DNA from: Pseudomonas sp. FP1742
GTDB taxonomy: Bacteria; Pseudomonadota; Gammaproteobacteria; Pseudomonadales; Pseudomonadaceae
Reading direction: 5' to 3'
Length of the DNA: 64,000 nt
Assembly: GCF_030687145.1 (NCBI RefSeq)
Contig: NZ_CP117460.1
Location: forward strand, 2,046,001 to 2,110,000
Numbering within the stretch: the stretch's first letter is position 1; each line of letters starts with the position of its first letter. A model generated the notes under the pieces. The model was given only the letters and a program-made list of their open reading frames with translations, was not told the DNA's origin and made no database searches. Positions 19,198 to 31,311 of this stretch are shown one piece after another. Position numbers and translations under genes: made by a program.

Positions 19198-19881
19198 ATG
19201 GACAAACAGCACAAGGCCAGTATTGACGGGGATCAATGGGCGCAGTGCGTGCGGGATCACGGATGGTTGTGGAATGAGGCGGTTTCCAAGGCCTCGGCTG
19301 AACCGGTGACGCTGATTCTCGCTCATGGCGCTGGTGCGCCGATGGACAGCGGCTGGATGAGCGACATGGCTGCGCGCCTTGCTGCTCAAGGCGTCAATGT
19401 GCTGCGCTTCGAGTTTCCCTACATGGCGCAACGGCGTGTCGATGGCGGCAAACGCCCACCGAACCCGGCCCCGAAACTGCTCGAGTGCTGGCGTGAGGTG
19501 TACGCCGTGGTGCGACGTCATGTCGCTGGGCGTCTGGCCATTGGCGGCAAGTCCATGGGCGGGCGGATGGCCAGTCTTTTAGCCGATGAATTGGGGGCGG
19601 ATGCGCTGGTGTGTCTCGGCTATCCGTTTTATGCCGTCGGCAAACCGGAGAAACCCCGGGTTGAGCATTTGGCTGCGCTCAAGACGCGGACGTTGATTGT
19701 GCAGGGGGAACGGGATGCGTTGGGCAATCGTGAAGCGGTTGAGGCTTACACGTTGACGCCGGGTATCGAGGTGTTCTGGCTGGCGGCGGGGGATCATGAT
19801 TTGAAGCCGTTGAAGGCTTCAGGGTTTACGCATGAGCAGCATTTGGACGCGACAGCGAAGAGGGTCGCCGAGTTTCTGTGA
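19198..19881 (+). CDS. Alpha/beta hydrolase (KANL3/Tex30-like)
   Basis: A 227-residue cytoplasmic alpha/beta-hydrolase-fold protein. The oxyanion segment [14 protein letters not shown] is near residues 43-56, the nucleophile elbow [11 protein letters not shown] near residue 117, an acidic segment in [11 protein letters not shown], and a late histidine in AAGDHDLKP. It is divergent from ccoN-2, a pairing I recall from P. aeruginosa. The substrate is unknown. The start at 19198 places the ccoN-2 Anr box inside codons 9-13, so a later start (for example a GTG near 19250) should be considered. Confidence 0.82.
   Translation: MDKQHKASIDGDQWAQCVRDHGWLWNEAVSKASAEPVTLILAHGAGAPMDSGWMSDMAARLAAQGVNVLRFEFPYMAQRRVDGGKRPPNPAPKLLECWREVYAVVRRHVAGRLAIGGKSMGGRMASLLADELGADALVCLGYPFYAVGKPEKPRVEHLAALKTRTLIVQGERDALGNREAVEAYTLTPGIEVFWLAAGDHDLKPLKASGFTHEQHLDATAKRVAEFL
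19223..19236 (-). promoter_or_regulatory. Anr box before ccoN-2
   Basis: TTGACGGGGATCAA (plus strand) has both half-sites intact in the TTGA(C/T)-N4-ATCAA form. It lies 137 bp upstream of ccoN-2 and inside the 5' end of the divergent hydrolase gene. Confidence 0.75.
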
Positions 19882-19887
19882 GAAGCA

Positions 19888-19980
19888 AGATCAAAAGATC
19901 GTCCGAACGCGGCCCGAGCCTTCGTCAGCTCCAGGGTGTACGCCGTTCAAATGTAGGAGCTGGCGCAGCCTGCGATCTTT
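19888..19980. repeat. Imperfect REP pair (AGATCGCAGGCTGCG family) overlapping a toxin gene
   Basis: The left arm AGATCAAAAGATCGTCCGAA...CGTCAGCTCC and the right arm GGAGCTGGCGCAGCCTGCGATCTTT are imperfect inverted copies of a third Pseudomonas REP family. The right arm forms the last codons of the toxin gene at 19947. Confidence 0.7.
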
Positions 19981-20297
19981 AGGGCATCAGGGCCGGTGAC
20001 AGTCAGCAAAAGGTATTCATCCCGAAAGGCGTCAAAGGCATAGATCAGCCAGAAGTCATTGTCAGGATCTTCAACCAGAGCGGTTCGGTAATACTGGCGG
20101 TCGATTTTTGCCCATTGGGCTTGAATCGCTTGAGTGCTCGCCAGGTGGATGTGGTGCATATCGCTGAGGTCGAGCCGTTCGTCTCGCCCGAAAATAGTCG
20201 GCAGTTCGCCGCACACTTTGTAGTTGTAAAAGTGTGCGGCGAAGTTTTGCCAGTTGTTTATTTGTTCAAAAAGTGCAGAGATTTTGACAGCTGGCAT
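19947..20297 (-). CDS. YafO-family type II toxin
   Basis: A 116-residue protein resembling E. coli YafO, a ribosome-dependent mRNA interferase. The shared core is YNYK-x-CGELPTIFGRDERLD (residues 24-42) followed by MHHIHLA. It is somewhat shorter than YafO (132 residues), and its last ten or so residues (KIAGCASSYI) are encoded by a REP arm, so the natural carboxyl end may have been replaced. The antitoxin-like gene lies 6 bp upstream on the same strand. It is more AT-rich than its neighbours. The insertion between the hydrolase and aer suggests horizontal gain. Confidence 0.72.
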   Translation of the reverse strand: MPAVKISALFEQINNWQNFAAHFYNYKVCGELPTIFGRDERLDLSDMHHIHLASTQAIQAQWAKIDRQYYRTALVEDPDNDFWLIYAFDAFRDEYLLLTVTGPDALKIAGCASSYI

Positions 20298-20303
20298 CCA
20301 TGG

Positions 20304-20450
20304 CTACTTTCTAATAGGTAGCTTGCCAGTGATCACAAATTTATCGAACGCTTTTTGCCCATCACGCGCGGCTTGCTGAACATCAAGGAACGTCAGTTCA
20401 TCGCGAACGACCTTTTTGTCGGGCTTGCCGATCTTTCTAGTGGTGGCCAT
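20304..20450 (-). CDS. Small antitoxin candidate paired with YafO-like toxin
   Basis: A 48-residue basic protein (starts MATTRKIGKPDKK, ends KLPIRK) directly upstream of the toxin gene. The start at 20450 is supported by a strong GGAGG site; an ATG at 20477 (57 residues) has a poorer site. I recognise no standard DNA-binding fold; E. coli YafN is about twice as long. Its role is inferred from position and size only. Confidence 0.55.
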   Translation of the reverse strand: MATTRKIGKPDKKVVRDELTFLDVQQAARDGQKAFDKFVITGKLPIRK

Positions 20451-20634
20451 CGGAGCCTCCGAAGGAGATGTATTCATGCTGACCAGCTTAAGTGATTGAG
20501 TTTTTACCGGCAAACAATAGAGTCGGACTCTGAGGTGGACAAGTCGGGGGATTCTGGGCCGGTTGTAGGCAGGGGCGCATAGATGTGTAATCTGAGGCGG
20601 CGGTCTCGCGGCACCAGACCTTTCAGAATGACAA

Positions 20635-20671
20635 TAAAAAAACCCGGAAGCTTTCGCTGTCCGGGTTTTTT
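20635..20671. terminator. Bidirectional terminator after aer
   Basis: AAAAAACCCGGA, an 11-nt loop, then TCCGGGTTTTTT. On the minus strand it ends the aer transcript (stop at 20687) before the toxin-antitoxin pair. Confidence 0.88.
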
Positions 20672-20686
20672 GTTTTTCGACCACGA

Positions 20687-22252
20687 TCAGCGGTTAAACC
20701 GCTCCACCAACGAATACTGGGTATTCGCCGTCTTGGTCAGTTCTTCACTCAGCAACGCCGAGTTCTGTGCCTGTTCCGACGTCTGGTCAGCCAGTTGCGA
20801 GATGTTACTGATGTTGCGGCTGATTTCTTCGGCCACCGCGCTTTGCTCTTCGGTGGCGGCGGCGATCTGGGTGGTCATGTCGGTGATGTTGGCTACCGCT
20901 TCGCTGATGCCCACCAGCGCCTGATCCGCTTCCAATACCCGCGCCACGCCTTCTTCAGCCTGGCGATGCCCGGCTTCCATGGTTTGCACGGCGGTGCTGG
21001 CGGTTTGCTGCAGCTTGGCGATCAGGGCGTGGATCTGTCCGGTGGATTCGCTGGTGCGCTGCGCCAATTGGCGCACTTCGTCGGCCACCACCGCAAAACC
21101 ACGGCCCATCTCACCGGCGCGCGCGGCTTCGATCGCCGCGTTCAAGGCCAGCAGGTTGGTCTGGTCGGCGATGCCTTTGATCACATCGACCACGCCGCCG
21201 ATTTCGTCGCTGTCCTTGGCCAGTTGCGTGACCGTCAGACCGGTTTCACCGACCACCACCGACAGGCGCTGAATGGCTTCGCGGGTTTCCCCGGCAATAT
21301 CGCGACCGCGACCGGTCAGGCGATTGGCTTCCTGAGTGGCGTCGGCGGTGCGCTGCACGTGACTGGCGACTTCCTGAGTGGTAGCGGCCATCTGATTGAC
21401 GGCGGTCGCCACTTGCTCGGTCTCGACGCGCTGACGTTCCAGGCCGGTGGAGCTGTTGTGAGCCAGGGTGTCGGACTGTTTCGCTTGTTCGTTCAGATGC
21501 TCGGCGGTGTCTTGCAGGCGCGTCAGGCAGGTTTTCAGGCGAGCTTCCTGGCTGAGAATGGACATTTCCAAGCGTGCCTGGGCACCGCGGCTGTCGGTGT
21601 ACATCTGCGCGATCAGCGGGTCGGACGTGGTCTGTTCGGCCAGGCGCAGCAAGCGCTTGATACCGCGCTGTTGCCAGCTCAAGCCCATCAAGCCCAACGG
21701 CACCGAAAGACCGGCGGCGAGGGCGAAGCCCCATTGCGACGTCAGGGTGGCGCCGATCATGAAGCTCAACTGGCTGACCAGAATGAACGGCAGCCAGTCC
21801 TGAAGCACCGGCAACCACTTATCCCTTTGAGGAACGGCGGACTTGCCCTGGTTGATGCGTTGGTAGAGCGCTTCGGCACGGCGGATCTGCTCGGCGGTGG
21901 GCTTGACCCGTACCGACTCGTAACCGATCACCTGATTGCCGTCGAACACCGGTGTGACATAGGCGTTAACCCAGTAGTGGTCACCGGTCTTGCAGCGATT
22001 CTTGACAATGCCCATCCATGGCAAGCCTTGTTTCAGTGTGCCCCACATGTGCGCGAACACCGCAGACGGGACGTCGGGATGACGAACCAGGTTATGCGGC
22101 GCACGGATCAGTTCCTCACGAGAAAACCCGCTGATTTCGACGAAAGCATCGTTGCAGTAGGTGATCATGCCCTTGGCATCGGTGGTGGAAATCAACCGTT
22201 GCTGCGCCGGGAAGGTCCGTTCGCGTTGTGTAATGGGCTGGTTGTTACGCAT
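20687..22252 (-). CDS. aer: Aerotaxis receptor Aer
   Basis: A 521-residue energy taxis transducer. An amino-terminal PAS domain (about residues 1-120, with [13 protein letters not shown] and NIVRHPDVP-like segments) binds FAD. A short membrane region is at about 150-195, a HAMP-like linker follows, and a carboxyl methyl-accepting signalling domain includes the conserved [20 protein letters not shown] hairpin. It senses redox and respiratory state and signals to CheA. The start at 22252 gives the family length; a TTG at 22270 is less likely. Its place near the cbb3 genes fits a common response to oxygen. Confidence 0.95.
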   Translation of the reverse strand: MRNNQPITQRERTFPAQQRLISTTDAKGMITYCNDAFVEISGFSREELIRAPHNLVRHPDVPSAVFAHMWGTLKQGLPWMGIVKNRCKTGDHYWVNAYVTPVFDGNQVIGYESVRVKPTAEQIRRAEALYQRINQGKSAVPQRDKWLPVLQDWLPFILVSQLSFMIGATLTSQWGFALAAGLSVPLGLMGLSWQQRGIKRLLRLAEQTTSDPLIAQMYTDSRGAQARLEMSILSQEARLKTCLTRLQDTAEHLNEQAKQSDTLAHNSSTGLERQRVETEQVATAVNQMAATTQEVASHVQRTADATQEANRLTGRGRDIAGETREAIQRLSVVVGETGLTVTQLAKDSDEIGGVVDVIKGIADQTNLLALNAAIEAARAGEMGRGFAVVADEVRQLAQRTSESTGQIHALIAKLQQTASTAVQTMEAGHRQAEEGVARVLEADQALVGISEAVANITDMTTQIAAATEEQSAVAEEISRNISNISQLADQTSEQAQNSALLSEELTKTANTQYSLVERFNR

Positions 22253-22300
22253 GGCTTTTTCAATCCGCAAGGCTTTGATGGGGTATCGGCATCGTCGGGC

Positions 22301-22327
22301 ATTTATTGAAGTTTTTTTTCAATAAAT
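22301..22327. repeat. AT-rich perfect palindrome upstream of aer
   Basis: ATTTATTGAA (22301-22310) and TTCAATAAAT (22318-22327) form perfect 10-bp arms around GTTTTTT. It lies 49 bp before the aer start. The inner TTGAA/TTCAA halves resemble Anr half-sites, but the spacing is 7 rather than 4. It may be an operator or promoter element. Confidence 0.6.
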
Positions 22328-22359
22328 CAGTAACGCGTCGCAAAACGACCGCTGCGTCA

Positions 22360-23151
22360 TCATCCTGCGAGCATCGGATACGTGAACAAGCCGAAATGCA
22401 GCAGATTCAAACCAAAATGGGTGGCGATGGCCGCGGCCAACCCACCGAAACGGTAAGCCAGGCCATAGCCGACACCGGCCAGGCTGGCCAGCAACACCCA
22501 TTGCCAGCCAGCGCCCAGATGAACGAGGCCAAATAGCAATGATGCGAGCACCAGCGCGAGGCTTTCGCCATAAGGCAGGTGTTTAAACTGCCGGCTCAGA
22601 CCGCCCTGGATGTAGCCGCGAAACAGCGCTTCTTCCACCAGCGTCACCAGCAACAGATTGTTCAGCATCCACAGCCAAGCCTGATCCGGCCATTTCGGTG
22701 CCCAACTGATCACGCCCAGCAATAGTGCACCACCCAGAGCCAGCACGGCACTTACGGCCAGGGCGAGGGCGGTGGCATAAACGGTCAGTCGCAGGGAGCG
22801 CCGGCCGACAATCCACGGGCAAACGAGCAACAGCCAGAAGCCGATCAGAGGTTTGTCCTGATTCAGGTACATGGCAAACGGCACGGCATCGTCGGTGAAA
22901 CGCTGGGGATCGATGGCGCGACCGTTATAGAAACCGGGAAGCCAGTGTGTCGCCAGCGCCACCGCCAGGACGAAGAACAAGCCATGGCCGAGGTAGCGGC
23001 CAATCGGAACCTGTTGCTGGCGAACGGCGAAACCGGCGATCAGCAGTAACCCGAAAGAAATGGCGGCCAGCCAGCCGAGATGGCCGTAGATCAACGCCAG
23101 ACTGTATCCGAGGGAGAGAAGTGCCAGATAGGTCCATGGCAGAGCGATCAT
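22360..23151 (-). CDS. CPBP-family intramembrane metalloprotease
   Basis: A 263-residue polytopic membrane protein with the Abi/CPBP signature: EEALFRGYIQGGL (glutamates and arginine), FGLVHLGAGW, and a final THFGLNLLHFG. These match the type II CAAX prenyl protease-like fold. Function in Pseudomonas is not established. The start at 23151 is preceded by an AAGGA site; a longer in-frame reading to 23259 runs through a repeat element. Confidence 0.88.
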   Translation of the reverse strand: MIALPWTYLALLSLGYSLALIYGHLGWLAAISFGLLLIAGFAVRQQQVPIGRYLGHGLFFVLAVALATHWLPGFYNGRAIDPQRFTDDAVPFAMYLNQDKPLIGFWLLLVCPWIVGRRSLRLTVYATALALAVSAVLALGGALLLGVISWAPKWPDQAWLWMLNNLLLVTLVEEALFRGYIQGGLSRQFKHLPYGESLALVLASLLFGLVHLGAGWQWVLLASLAGVGYGLAYRFGGLAAAIATHFGLNLLHFGLFTYPMLAG

Positions 23152-23193
23152 TTGAAGTCCTTGTTTCAGAGATTCTGCGGATTGCCTCAGTCC

Positions 23194-23344
23194 ATGTGGG
23201 AGCACTGTGGCGAGGGGGCTTGTCGGAACGCCGCACCGCCCCGTTTGAGTGCGTAGCACTCACAAGATTTTTGGTACATCAGAGATCTTTGGACTGCTTC
23301 GCAGCCCGACGGGGGCAAGCCCCCTCGCCACAGGGCTCCCACAT
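23194..23344. repeat. Inverted repeat of the CTGTGGCGAGGGGGCTTG family
   Basis: TGTGGGAGCACTGTGGCGAG-type sequence at 23195-23222 is mirrored at about 23310-23344 (GGGGGCAAGCCCCCTCGCCA, then GGCTCCCACA). The spacer holds another small palindrome (GAGTGCGTAGCACTC). It lies between the CPBP gene and acnA. Confidence 0.85.
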
Positions 23345-23405
23345 CTGATCTGTGATCGATACAAAACTAATGGGCGCGCGATTATAGAGACGTATGCCAC
23401 TCAAA

Positions 23406-23430
23406 CAAAAACACCGCCCGAAGGCGGTGT
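23406..23430 (-). terminator. acnA terminator
   Basis: On the minus strand ACACCGCC-TTCG-GGCGGTGT is followed by TTTTTG. A UUCG tetraloop caps an 8-bp stem 17 bp after the acnA stop. Confidence 0.88.
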
Positions 23431-23446
23431 CATTGTCAGTCGGCCT

Positions 23447-26188
<2,742 letters not shown>

Positions 26189-26410
26189 TGAAATGACTCC
26201 TTTAAGTCCGCACGGCTACGGACGGAGGGACGGGCAGAGGTTTAAACCTAGTCCTGTTTGGTGCTTAAGGCTAATAACTGGACCCTAAGGGCAAGTCCAA
26301 GGTTCCGAACTCGGCTATCATGCGCCGGTTTTCGTGACAGGCTTTGCTTCAACGCAAGTCTGGGCATCGCGCAGTGGCGCAATTTTTCCGCCAACTGCCC
26401 AGGAGTAAGA

Positions 26411-27484
26411 ATGAACACCCTCTTTATGCATTGCCGGCCGGGCTTCGAAGGCGAAGTCTGTTCCGAGATTTCCGAACATGCCGCGCGGCTGAACGTGGCC
26501 GGTTATGCCAAGGCCAAGACCGCCAGCGCCTATGCCGAATTCATCTGCACCGAAGAAGACGGCGCCGAACGCCTGATGCGTGGCCAGCGTTTCGCCGATC
26601 TGATCTTTCCGCGCCAGTGGGCCCGCGGGATTTTTATCGATCTGCCGGAAACCGACCGCATCAGCGTGATCCTCGCCCACATGGCGGACTTCCCGGTATG
26701 TGGCAGCCTGTGGCTGGAAATGGTCGACACCAATGATGGCAAAGAGCTGTCGAACTTCTGCAAGAAATTCGAAGTGCACCTGCGCAAGGCGCTGCTGGCG
26801 GCCGGCAAACTGGTGGAAGACGCCCACAAGCCGCGGCTGTTGCTGACCTTCAAGAGCGGCCGCGAAGTGTTCATGGGCCTGGCGGAGTCGAACAATTCGG
26901 CGATGTGGCCGATGGGCATTCCACGCCTGAAGTTCCCCCGTGAAGCGCCGAGCCGTTCGACGTTGAAACTGGAAGAGGCCTGGCATCACTTCATCCCCCG
27001 CGACCAGTGGGACGAGCGCCTGCACAGCGACATGACCGGTGTCGACCTCGGCGCCGCCCCTGGCGGCTGGACCTGGCAACTGGTCAACCGCGGCATGCTG
27101 GTGACCGCCATCGACAACGGCCCGATGGCCGAAAGCTTGATGGATACCGGTCTGGTGCAACACTTGATGGCCGACGGTTTCACCTTCAAGCCCAAGCAGC
27201 CGGTGGACTGGATGGTCTGCGACATTGTCGAGAAACCGGCGCGCAACGCGGCGATGCTGGAAGAGTGGATCGGCGAGGGGCATTGCCGGGAGGCGGTGGT
27301 CAATCTCAAGCTGCCGATGAAACAGCGTTATGCCGAAGTGAAACGCTTGCTGGAGCGTATTGCCGAGGGGTTCAAGGCGCGGGGCATTCGGGTAGAAATC
27401 GGTTGCAAGCAGCTGTATCACGACCGTGAAGAAGTGACCTGCCATTTGCGCCGGCTTGACGTGAAAAAACCGAAATCCCGCTGA
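26411..27484 (+). CDS. rlmM: 23S rRNA (cytidine-2498-2'-O)-methyltransferase RlmM
   Basis: A 357-residue SAM-dependent ribose methyltransferase acting on 23S rRNA C2498. The amino-terminal THUMP-like half is followed by the Rossmann methyltransferase domain with DLGAAPGGWTWQL as SAM loop, a catalytic lysine-rich segment (VNLKLPMK) and WMVCDIVEKP. The start at 26411 has an AGGAG site 6 bp upstream; a longer in-frame reading from 26258 is rejected. Confidence 0.96.
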   Translation: MNTLFMHCRPGFEGEVCSEISEHAARLNVAGYAKAKTASAYAEFICTEEDGAERLMRGQRFADLIFPRQWARGIFIDLPETDRISVILAHMADFPVCGSLWLEMVDTNDGKELSNFCKKFEVHLRKALLAAGKLVEDAHKPRLLLTFKSGREVFMGLAESNNSAMWPMGIPRLKFPREAPSRSTLKLEEAWHHFIPRDQWDERLHSDMTGVDLGAAPGGWTWQLVNRGMLVTAIDNGPMAESLMDTGLVQHLMADGFTFKPKQPVDWMVCDIVEKPARNAAMLEEWIGEGHCREAVVNLKLPMKQRYAEVKRLLERIAEGFKARGIRVEIGCKQLYHDREEVTCHLRRLDVKKPKSR

Positions 27485-27561
27485 TTCACACGGTCCTGCT
27501 CCCATAGGTGACCGAACACCCGGCAATGCGCGACAATGCCGGCAAGTTTCAGGAGTAAACC

Positions 27562-27813
27562 ATGAGTGAAATGATCGATACGCCGGTTGACGGCACCCTC
27601 GACGCCACCGGCCTCAATTGCCCGGAACCGGTGATGATGCTGCACCAGCACATCCGTGACCTGGTGCCCGGCGGCCTGCTGAAGGTGATCGCCACCGACC
27701 CGTCGACCCGTCGCGACATTCCCAAGTTCTGCGTGTTCCTCGACCACGAGTTGGTGGCGCAGCACGAAGAGGCAGGCACCTACCTGTACTGGATCCGCAA
27801 GAAGCTCGCTTAA
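27562..27813 (+). CDS. tusA: Sulfur carrier protein TusA
   Basis: An 83-residue TusA/SirA family protein that carries persulfide for thiolation of tRNA wobble uridine. The conserved CPEP motif with the sulfur-bearing C20 is present ([12 protein letters not shown]). The length is normal, and a CAGGAG site precedes the start. It follows rlmM by 77 bp and is followed by a strong terminator. Confidence 0.96.
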   Translation: MSEMIDTPVDGTLDATGLNCPEPVMMLHQHIRDLVPGGLLKVIATDPSTRRDIPKFCVFLDHELVAQHEEAGTYLYWIRKKLA

Positions 27814-27820
27814 CGGGCAC

Positions 27821-27853
27821 AAAAAAAGGCCTGCATGTGCAGGCCCTTTTTTT
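27821..27853. terminator. Bidirectional terminator between tusA and the MATE pump
   Basis: AAAAAAAGGCCTGCA, a short TG loop, then TGCAGGCCCTTTTTTT. It serves both convergent genes. Confidence 0.92.
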
Positions 27854-27861
27854 GCGCTCGC

Positions 27862-29271
27862 TTAACCGGCCGAACGGCTGATGCGGATTCGCTTGCGTGC
27901 GCTGCGCGCCAGGCGGATCGACAGCATCAGGGCCGCGCAACTCAAGCCGACGATCAATCCCTGCCACAACCCGCTCGGGCCGCTCGGCGCGCCGAACCAA
28001 TCGGTCAGGCCCAGGGCATAACCCACCGGCAAACCGATACCCCAATAAGCGAACAGCGTCAGGATCATCGTCACTCGCGTGTCTTGATAGCCTCGTAGCG
28101 CGCCGGCCGCTGTCACCTGGATCGCATCGGAAAACTGGAACAGCGCCGAGTACACAATCAGCATCGCGGCTACGTGAATCACCGTCGGGTCGGCGGTGTA
28201 GATCGCGGCGATGGGTTCACGCAGCAACAGCATCATGCTTGCGGAAATACACGCATAAGCCAGTGCCGTGCCCATACCGACCCCGGCGGCGAAGCGTGCT
28301 TCGCGTGGTTCTTCACGGCCCAGTGCCTGGCCGACCCGCACGGTCACGGCCATGCCCAGGGAGTAGGGGATCATGAACACCAGTGAGCTGAAATTCAGGG
28401 CGATCTGGTGCCCGGCGACCACAGTGGCGCCGAGGCTACCGATTAGCAGGGCGATCACGGCAAAGATGCTCGACTCGGCGAACACCGCGATGCCGATTGG
28501 CAGGCCGATGCCCAGCAAGCGTTTGATCACCGCCCACTGCGGCCAGTCGAAACGGCTGAACAACTGGCTCGACTGATAGGCCGGCGCCCAGCGCTCCCAG
28601 CCGGCCATGCCCAACGCCATCACCCACATCACGATTGCCGTGGCCCAGCCGCAGCCGACACCCCCCATGGCCGGCACACCGAAATGGCCATAGATGAAGA
28701 TGTAATTGAGCGGGATATTCAGCGCCAACCCGCACAGGCCAAGGACCATGGCCGGGCGCGTGCGGCCCAGGCCGTCACTGAAACAGCGCAGTACATGATA
28801 GAACGCGACGGCCGGCAGGCCACTGGCGATGCCGTGCAGATACTGCATGCATGGGCCGATCAGTTCGGGATCGACCTTCATGATGTGCAGGATCGGTTCG
28901 GCGCTGAACAGCAGGCCGGTCGCCATCAAGCCCACCACCAGTGCCAGCCACAGGGCCTGGCGCACGATCGGGCCGATCTCACTGTGAGTGCCGGCACCGA
29001 AGCGCTGGGCGACTTTCGGGGTGGTGGCCAGCAGCGTGCCGGTCATCAGCAGAAACACCGGTACCCAGATCGAGTTGCCCAGCGCGACGGCTGCCAGGTC
29101 GCGAGGCCCGACCCGGCCCGCCATCACCGCATCGACGAAGCCCATGGCGGTGGTCGCCAGTTGCGCGATCATGATCGGCAACGCCAGGCCGAGCAGGTTT
29201 TTCAGCTCCAGGCGAACCCGGGCCGGGCGGTTGAGGGAAATAGCGGCAGTGTGGTCAGTCACGGAATTCAA
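27862..29271 (-). CDS. MATE-family multidrug efflux transporter (NorM/PmpM-like)
   Basis: A 469-residue protein with about 12 membrane helices in two MatE repeats, the first opening with LLGLALPIMIAQLATTAMGF and VDAVMAGRVG. It probably exports cationic drugs using an ion gradient. In P. aeruginosa the comparable protein is PmpM; orthology cannot be settled here. It is convergent with tusA and divergent from pdxB. Confidence 0.92.
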   Translation of the reverse strand: MNSVTDHTAAISLNRPARVRLELKNLLGLALPIMIAQLATTAMGFVDAVMAGRVGPRDLAAVALGNSIWVPVFLLMTGTLLATTPKVAQRFGAGTHSEIGPIVRQALWLALVVGLMATGLLFSAEPILHIMKVDPELIGPCMQYLHGIASGLPAVAFYHVLRCFSDGLGRTRPAMVLGLCGLALNIPLNYIFIYGHFGVPAMGGVGCGWATAIVMWVMALGMAGWERWAPAYQSSQLFSRFDWPQWAVIKRLLGIGLPIGIAVFAESSIFAVIALLIGSLGATVVAGHQIALNFSSLVFMIPYSLGMAVTVRVGQALGREEPREARFAAGVGMGTALAYACISASMMLLLREPIAAIYTADPTVIHVAAMLIVYSALFQFSDAIQVTAAGALRGYQDTRVTMILTLFAYWGIGLPVGYALGLTDWFGAPSGPSGLWQGLIVGLSCAALMLSIRLARSARKRIRISRSAG

Positions 29272-29390
29272 GGCGAAACGTCCAAAGGATTTTGATGCGC
29301 GAGGCGGCGCATTCTACGCCTTGACACAATGGTCAGGAAAAATCCTGTGTTGCGGATTTGTAAAGGGTTGCTTGCGGTGTTTGAGGCCCT

Positions 29391-29480
29391 TGTGGGAGCG
29401 GGCTTGCTCGCGAATGCGGTGTGTCAGGCAGCGTCGATGTTGACGGTGATGCCGTCTTCGCGAGCAAGCCCGCTCCCACA
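29391..29480. repeat. REP doublet between the MATE gene and pdxB
   Basis: TGTGGGAGCGGGCTTGCTCG at 29391-29410 faces TTCGCGAGCAAGCCCGCTCC at about 29457-29477. It occupies most of the 304-bp gap between these divergent genes. Confidence 0.92.
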
Positions 29481-29575
29481 GGATGAGTGGTCCATTCGTA
29501 TTCAAAGTGGACATTGCCCGCTGGCCGATTGCAGGCATCTGCGCCTAAACTGCCGGTCCGCCAAAGGAGCCTGCC

Positions 29576-30718
29576 ATGTTGATTGTTGCCGACGAAAATA
29601 TCCCGTTGCTCGATGCCTTCTTCGAAGGTTTCGGTGAAATCCGCCGAGTGCCGGGACGTTCCATCGACCGCGCCACTGTCGAGCAGGCCGATGTGCTGCT
29701 GGTGCGCTCCGTGACCAACGTTAACCGTGAATTGCTCGAAGGCAGCAAAGTGCGCTTTGTCGGCACGTGCACCATCGGCACCGATCACCTGGATCTGGAC
29801 TACTTTCAACAGGCCGGCATCACCTGGTCCAGCGCGCCAGGCTGCAATGCCCGGGGTGTGGTCGATTACGTGCTGGGCAGCCTGCTGACCCTGGCCGAAA
29901 TCGAAGGTGTCGACCTGACCCAGCGCACTTACGGCGTGGTCGGTGCCGGTGAAGTGGGCGGGCGCCTGGTCAAGGTTCTGCAAGGTCTGGGCTGGAACGT
30001 ATTGGTCTGCGATCCACCCCGGCAAGCCGCTGAAGGAGGCGATTACGTCAGCCTCGAGCAGATCATCGCGCAATGCGACGTCATCAGCCTGCACACGCCG
30101 CTGGAAAAACAAGGCCCCCAGGCAACCTGGCATCTGTTCGACAAGAGCCGTTTGAACCAACTCAAGCCCGGCACCTGGCTGATCAACGCCAGTCGTGGCC
30201 CGGTGATCGACAATGCCGCGCTGCGCCAGGTGCTGTTGCAGCGTGAAGACCTGCAAGCGGTGCTGGATGTCTGGGAGGCTGAGCCTGAAGTCGATGTGGC
30301 GCTGGCAGAGTTGTGCGTCATTGCGACGCCGCACATTGCCGGCTACAGCCTCGACGGCAAGCAGCGCGGGACTGCGCAGATCTATCAGGCGTTTTGCAAG
30401 TTTCTTGGGCAACCGGAACAGGTCAGCCTGAACGATTTGCTGCCAGCGCCATGGCTGTCGGCTGTTACGTTGAATGCTGACACCGATCCGGCCTGGGCGC
30501 TGGCGATGTTGTGCCGTGGCGTGTACGACCCGCGCCGTGACGACGCGGATTTCCGCCGCAGCCTTGCAGGCAATGTGAGTGAACAGCGTGCGGCGTTCGA
30601 TGCGCTGCGCAAACATTACCCGCTGCGACGTGAGATTGATGGGTTGAAGGTGCGGATTGAGGGGGATTCGCCGGTGTTGCAGAAGATCGTCGCGGCTTTG
30701 GGGGCTTCGGCGGTCTGA
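29576..30718 (+). CDS. pdxB: Erythronate-4-phosphate dehydrogenase
   Basis: A 380-residue D-isomer-specific 2-hydroxyacid dehydrogenase, second step of pyridoxal phosphate synthesis via DXP. The NAD loop [16 protein letters not shown] is seen, with catalytic Arg in NASRGPVID, a Glu further on and His in [14 protein letters not shown]. The PdxB-specific carboxyl dimerisation domain follows. The ribosome-binding site AAAGGAG precedes the ATG. Confidence 0.97.
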   Translation: MLIVADENIPLLDAFFEGFGEIRRVPGRSIDRATVEQADVLLVRSVTNVNRELLEGSKVRFVGTCTIGTDHLDLDYFQQAGITWSSAPGCNARGVVDYVLGSLLTLAEIEGVDLTQRTYGVVGAGEVGGRLVKVLQGLGWNVLVCDPPRQAAEGGDYVSLEQIIAQCDVISLHTPLEKQGPQATWHLFDKSRLNQLKPGTWLINASRGPVIDNAALRQVLLQREDLQAVLDVWEAEPEVDVALAELCVIATPHIAGYSLDGKQRGTAQIYQAFCKFLGQPEQVSLNDLLPAPWLSAVTLNADTDPAWALAMLCRGVYDPRRDDADFRRSLAGNVSEQRAAFDALRKHYPLRREIDGLKVRIEGDSPVLQKIVAALGASAV

Positions 30719-30733
30719 AGAACCGTGTCGGCC

Positions 30734-30815
30734 CAATCGCGGGCAAGCCACGCTCCCACAGGTCATGCATCAATTTTGGAGTCGCGGTAACCCTGTGGGA
30801 GCGGACTTGCCCCCT
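30734..30815. repeat. Degenerate REP doublet after pdxB
   Basis: ATCGCGGGCAAGCCACGCTC and GTGGGAGCGGACTTGCCCCC are inverted but diverged REP copies. Confidence 0.75.
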
Positions 30816-30830
30816 CAAAAGGCACCCATA

Positions 30831-30855
30831 AAAAACCCGGCCAACAAGGCCGGGT
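30831..30855 (-). terminator. Terminator of the small gene at 30875
   Basis: On the minus strand ACCCGGCC-TTGTT-GGCCGGGT is followed by TTTTT (and T after A). It lies 19 bp after the stop. Confidence 0.88.
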
Positions 30856-30874
30856 CAAGAAGACGGTGGCTATA

Positions 30875-31054
30875 TCACTCTTGTTCGGCAGGCTTGACCA
30901 ATCGCTTTTCCAGTTCGCGGCAAGCGTCCTGGATCATGTTTTCAGTGATCGGTACTTCGCGCCCATCCTTATCAATTATCGAGCAACCCAGAGACTGGTC
31001 TGGCTGTGTGCGGATCACTTGAATCTTGTCATCGCTGCTGTTTTGCAAGGACAT
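30875..31054 (-). CDS. Small conserved-looking hypothetical protein
   Basis: A 59-residue soluble, acidic protein (MSLQNSSDDKIQVIRTQPDQ onward) with no membrane segment and a predicted helical carboxyl half (ENMIQDACRELEKRLV). A GAGGAGA ribosome-binding site and a dedicated terminator support it as a real gene. Function unknown. It is divergent from the ABC exporter gene. Confidence 0.75.
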   Translation of the reverse strand: MSLQNSSDDKIQVIRTQPDQSLGCSIIDKDGREVPITENMIQDACRELEKRLVKPAEQE

Positions 31055-31311
31055 GGCCTGTCTCCTCATCAGGTTGTGTGCTTACTGTAGAACCGCCAGG
31101 TGACCGGGCTGTGACAATTCCCTGCGATCTTCAGGTCGGCATCCCCAGTCCATCAGAAATACCCTGACGTTTCCACCCGGACTTTAGACCAATAATCTCT
31201 AGCCACTAGTCTTGGCGGTCATAATTAACCTGACTCATTGTGATTTACAGCGTTCTACCCCGTCGGTCGGTGTAGGCTTGATCGGGTCAAAGCCATTGGT
31301 TGCCTCACCGG

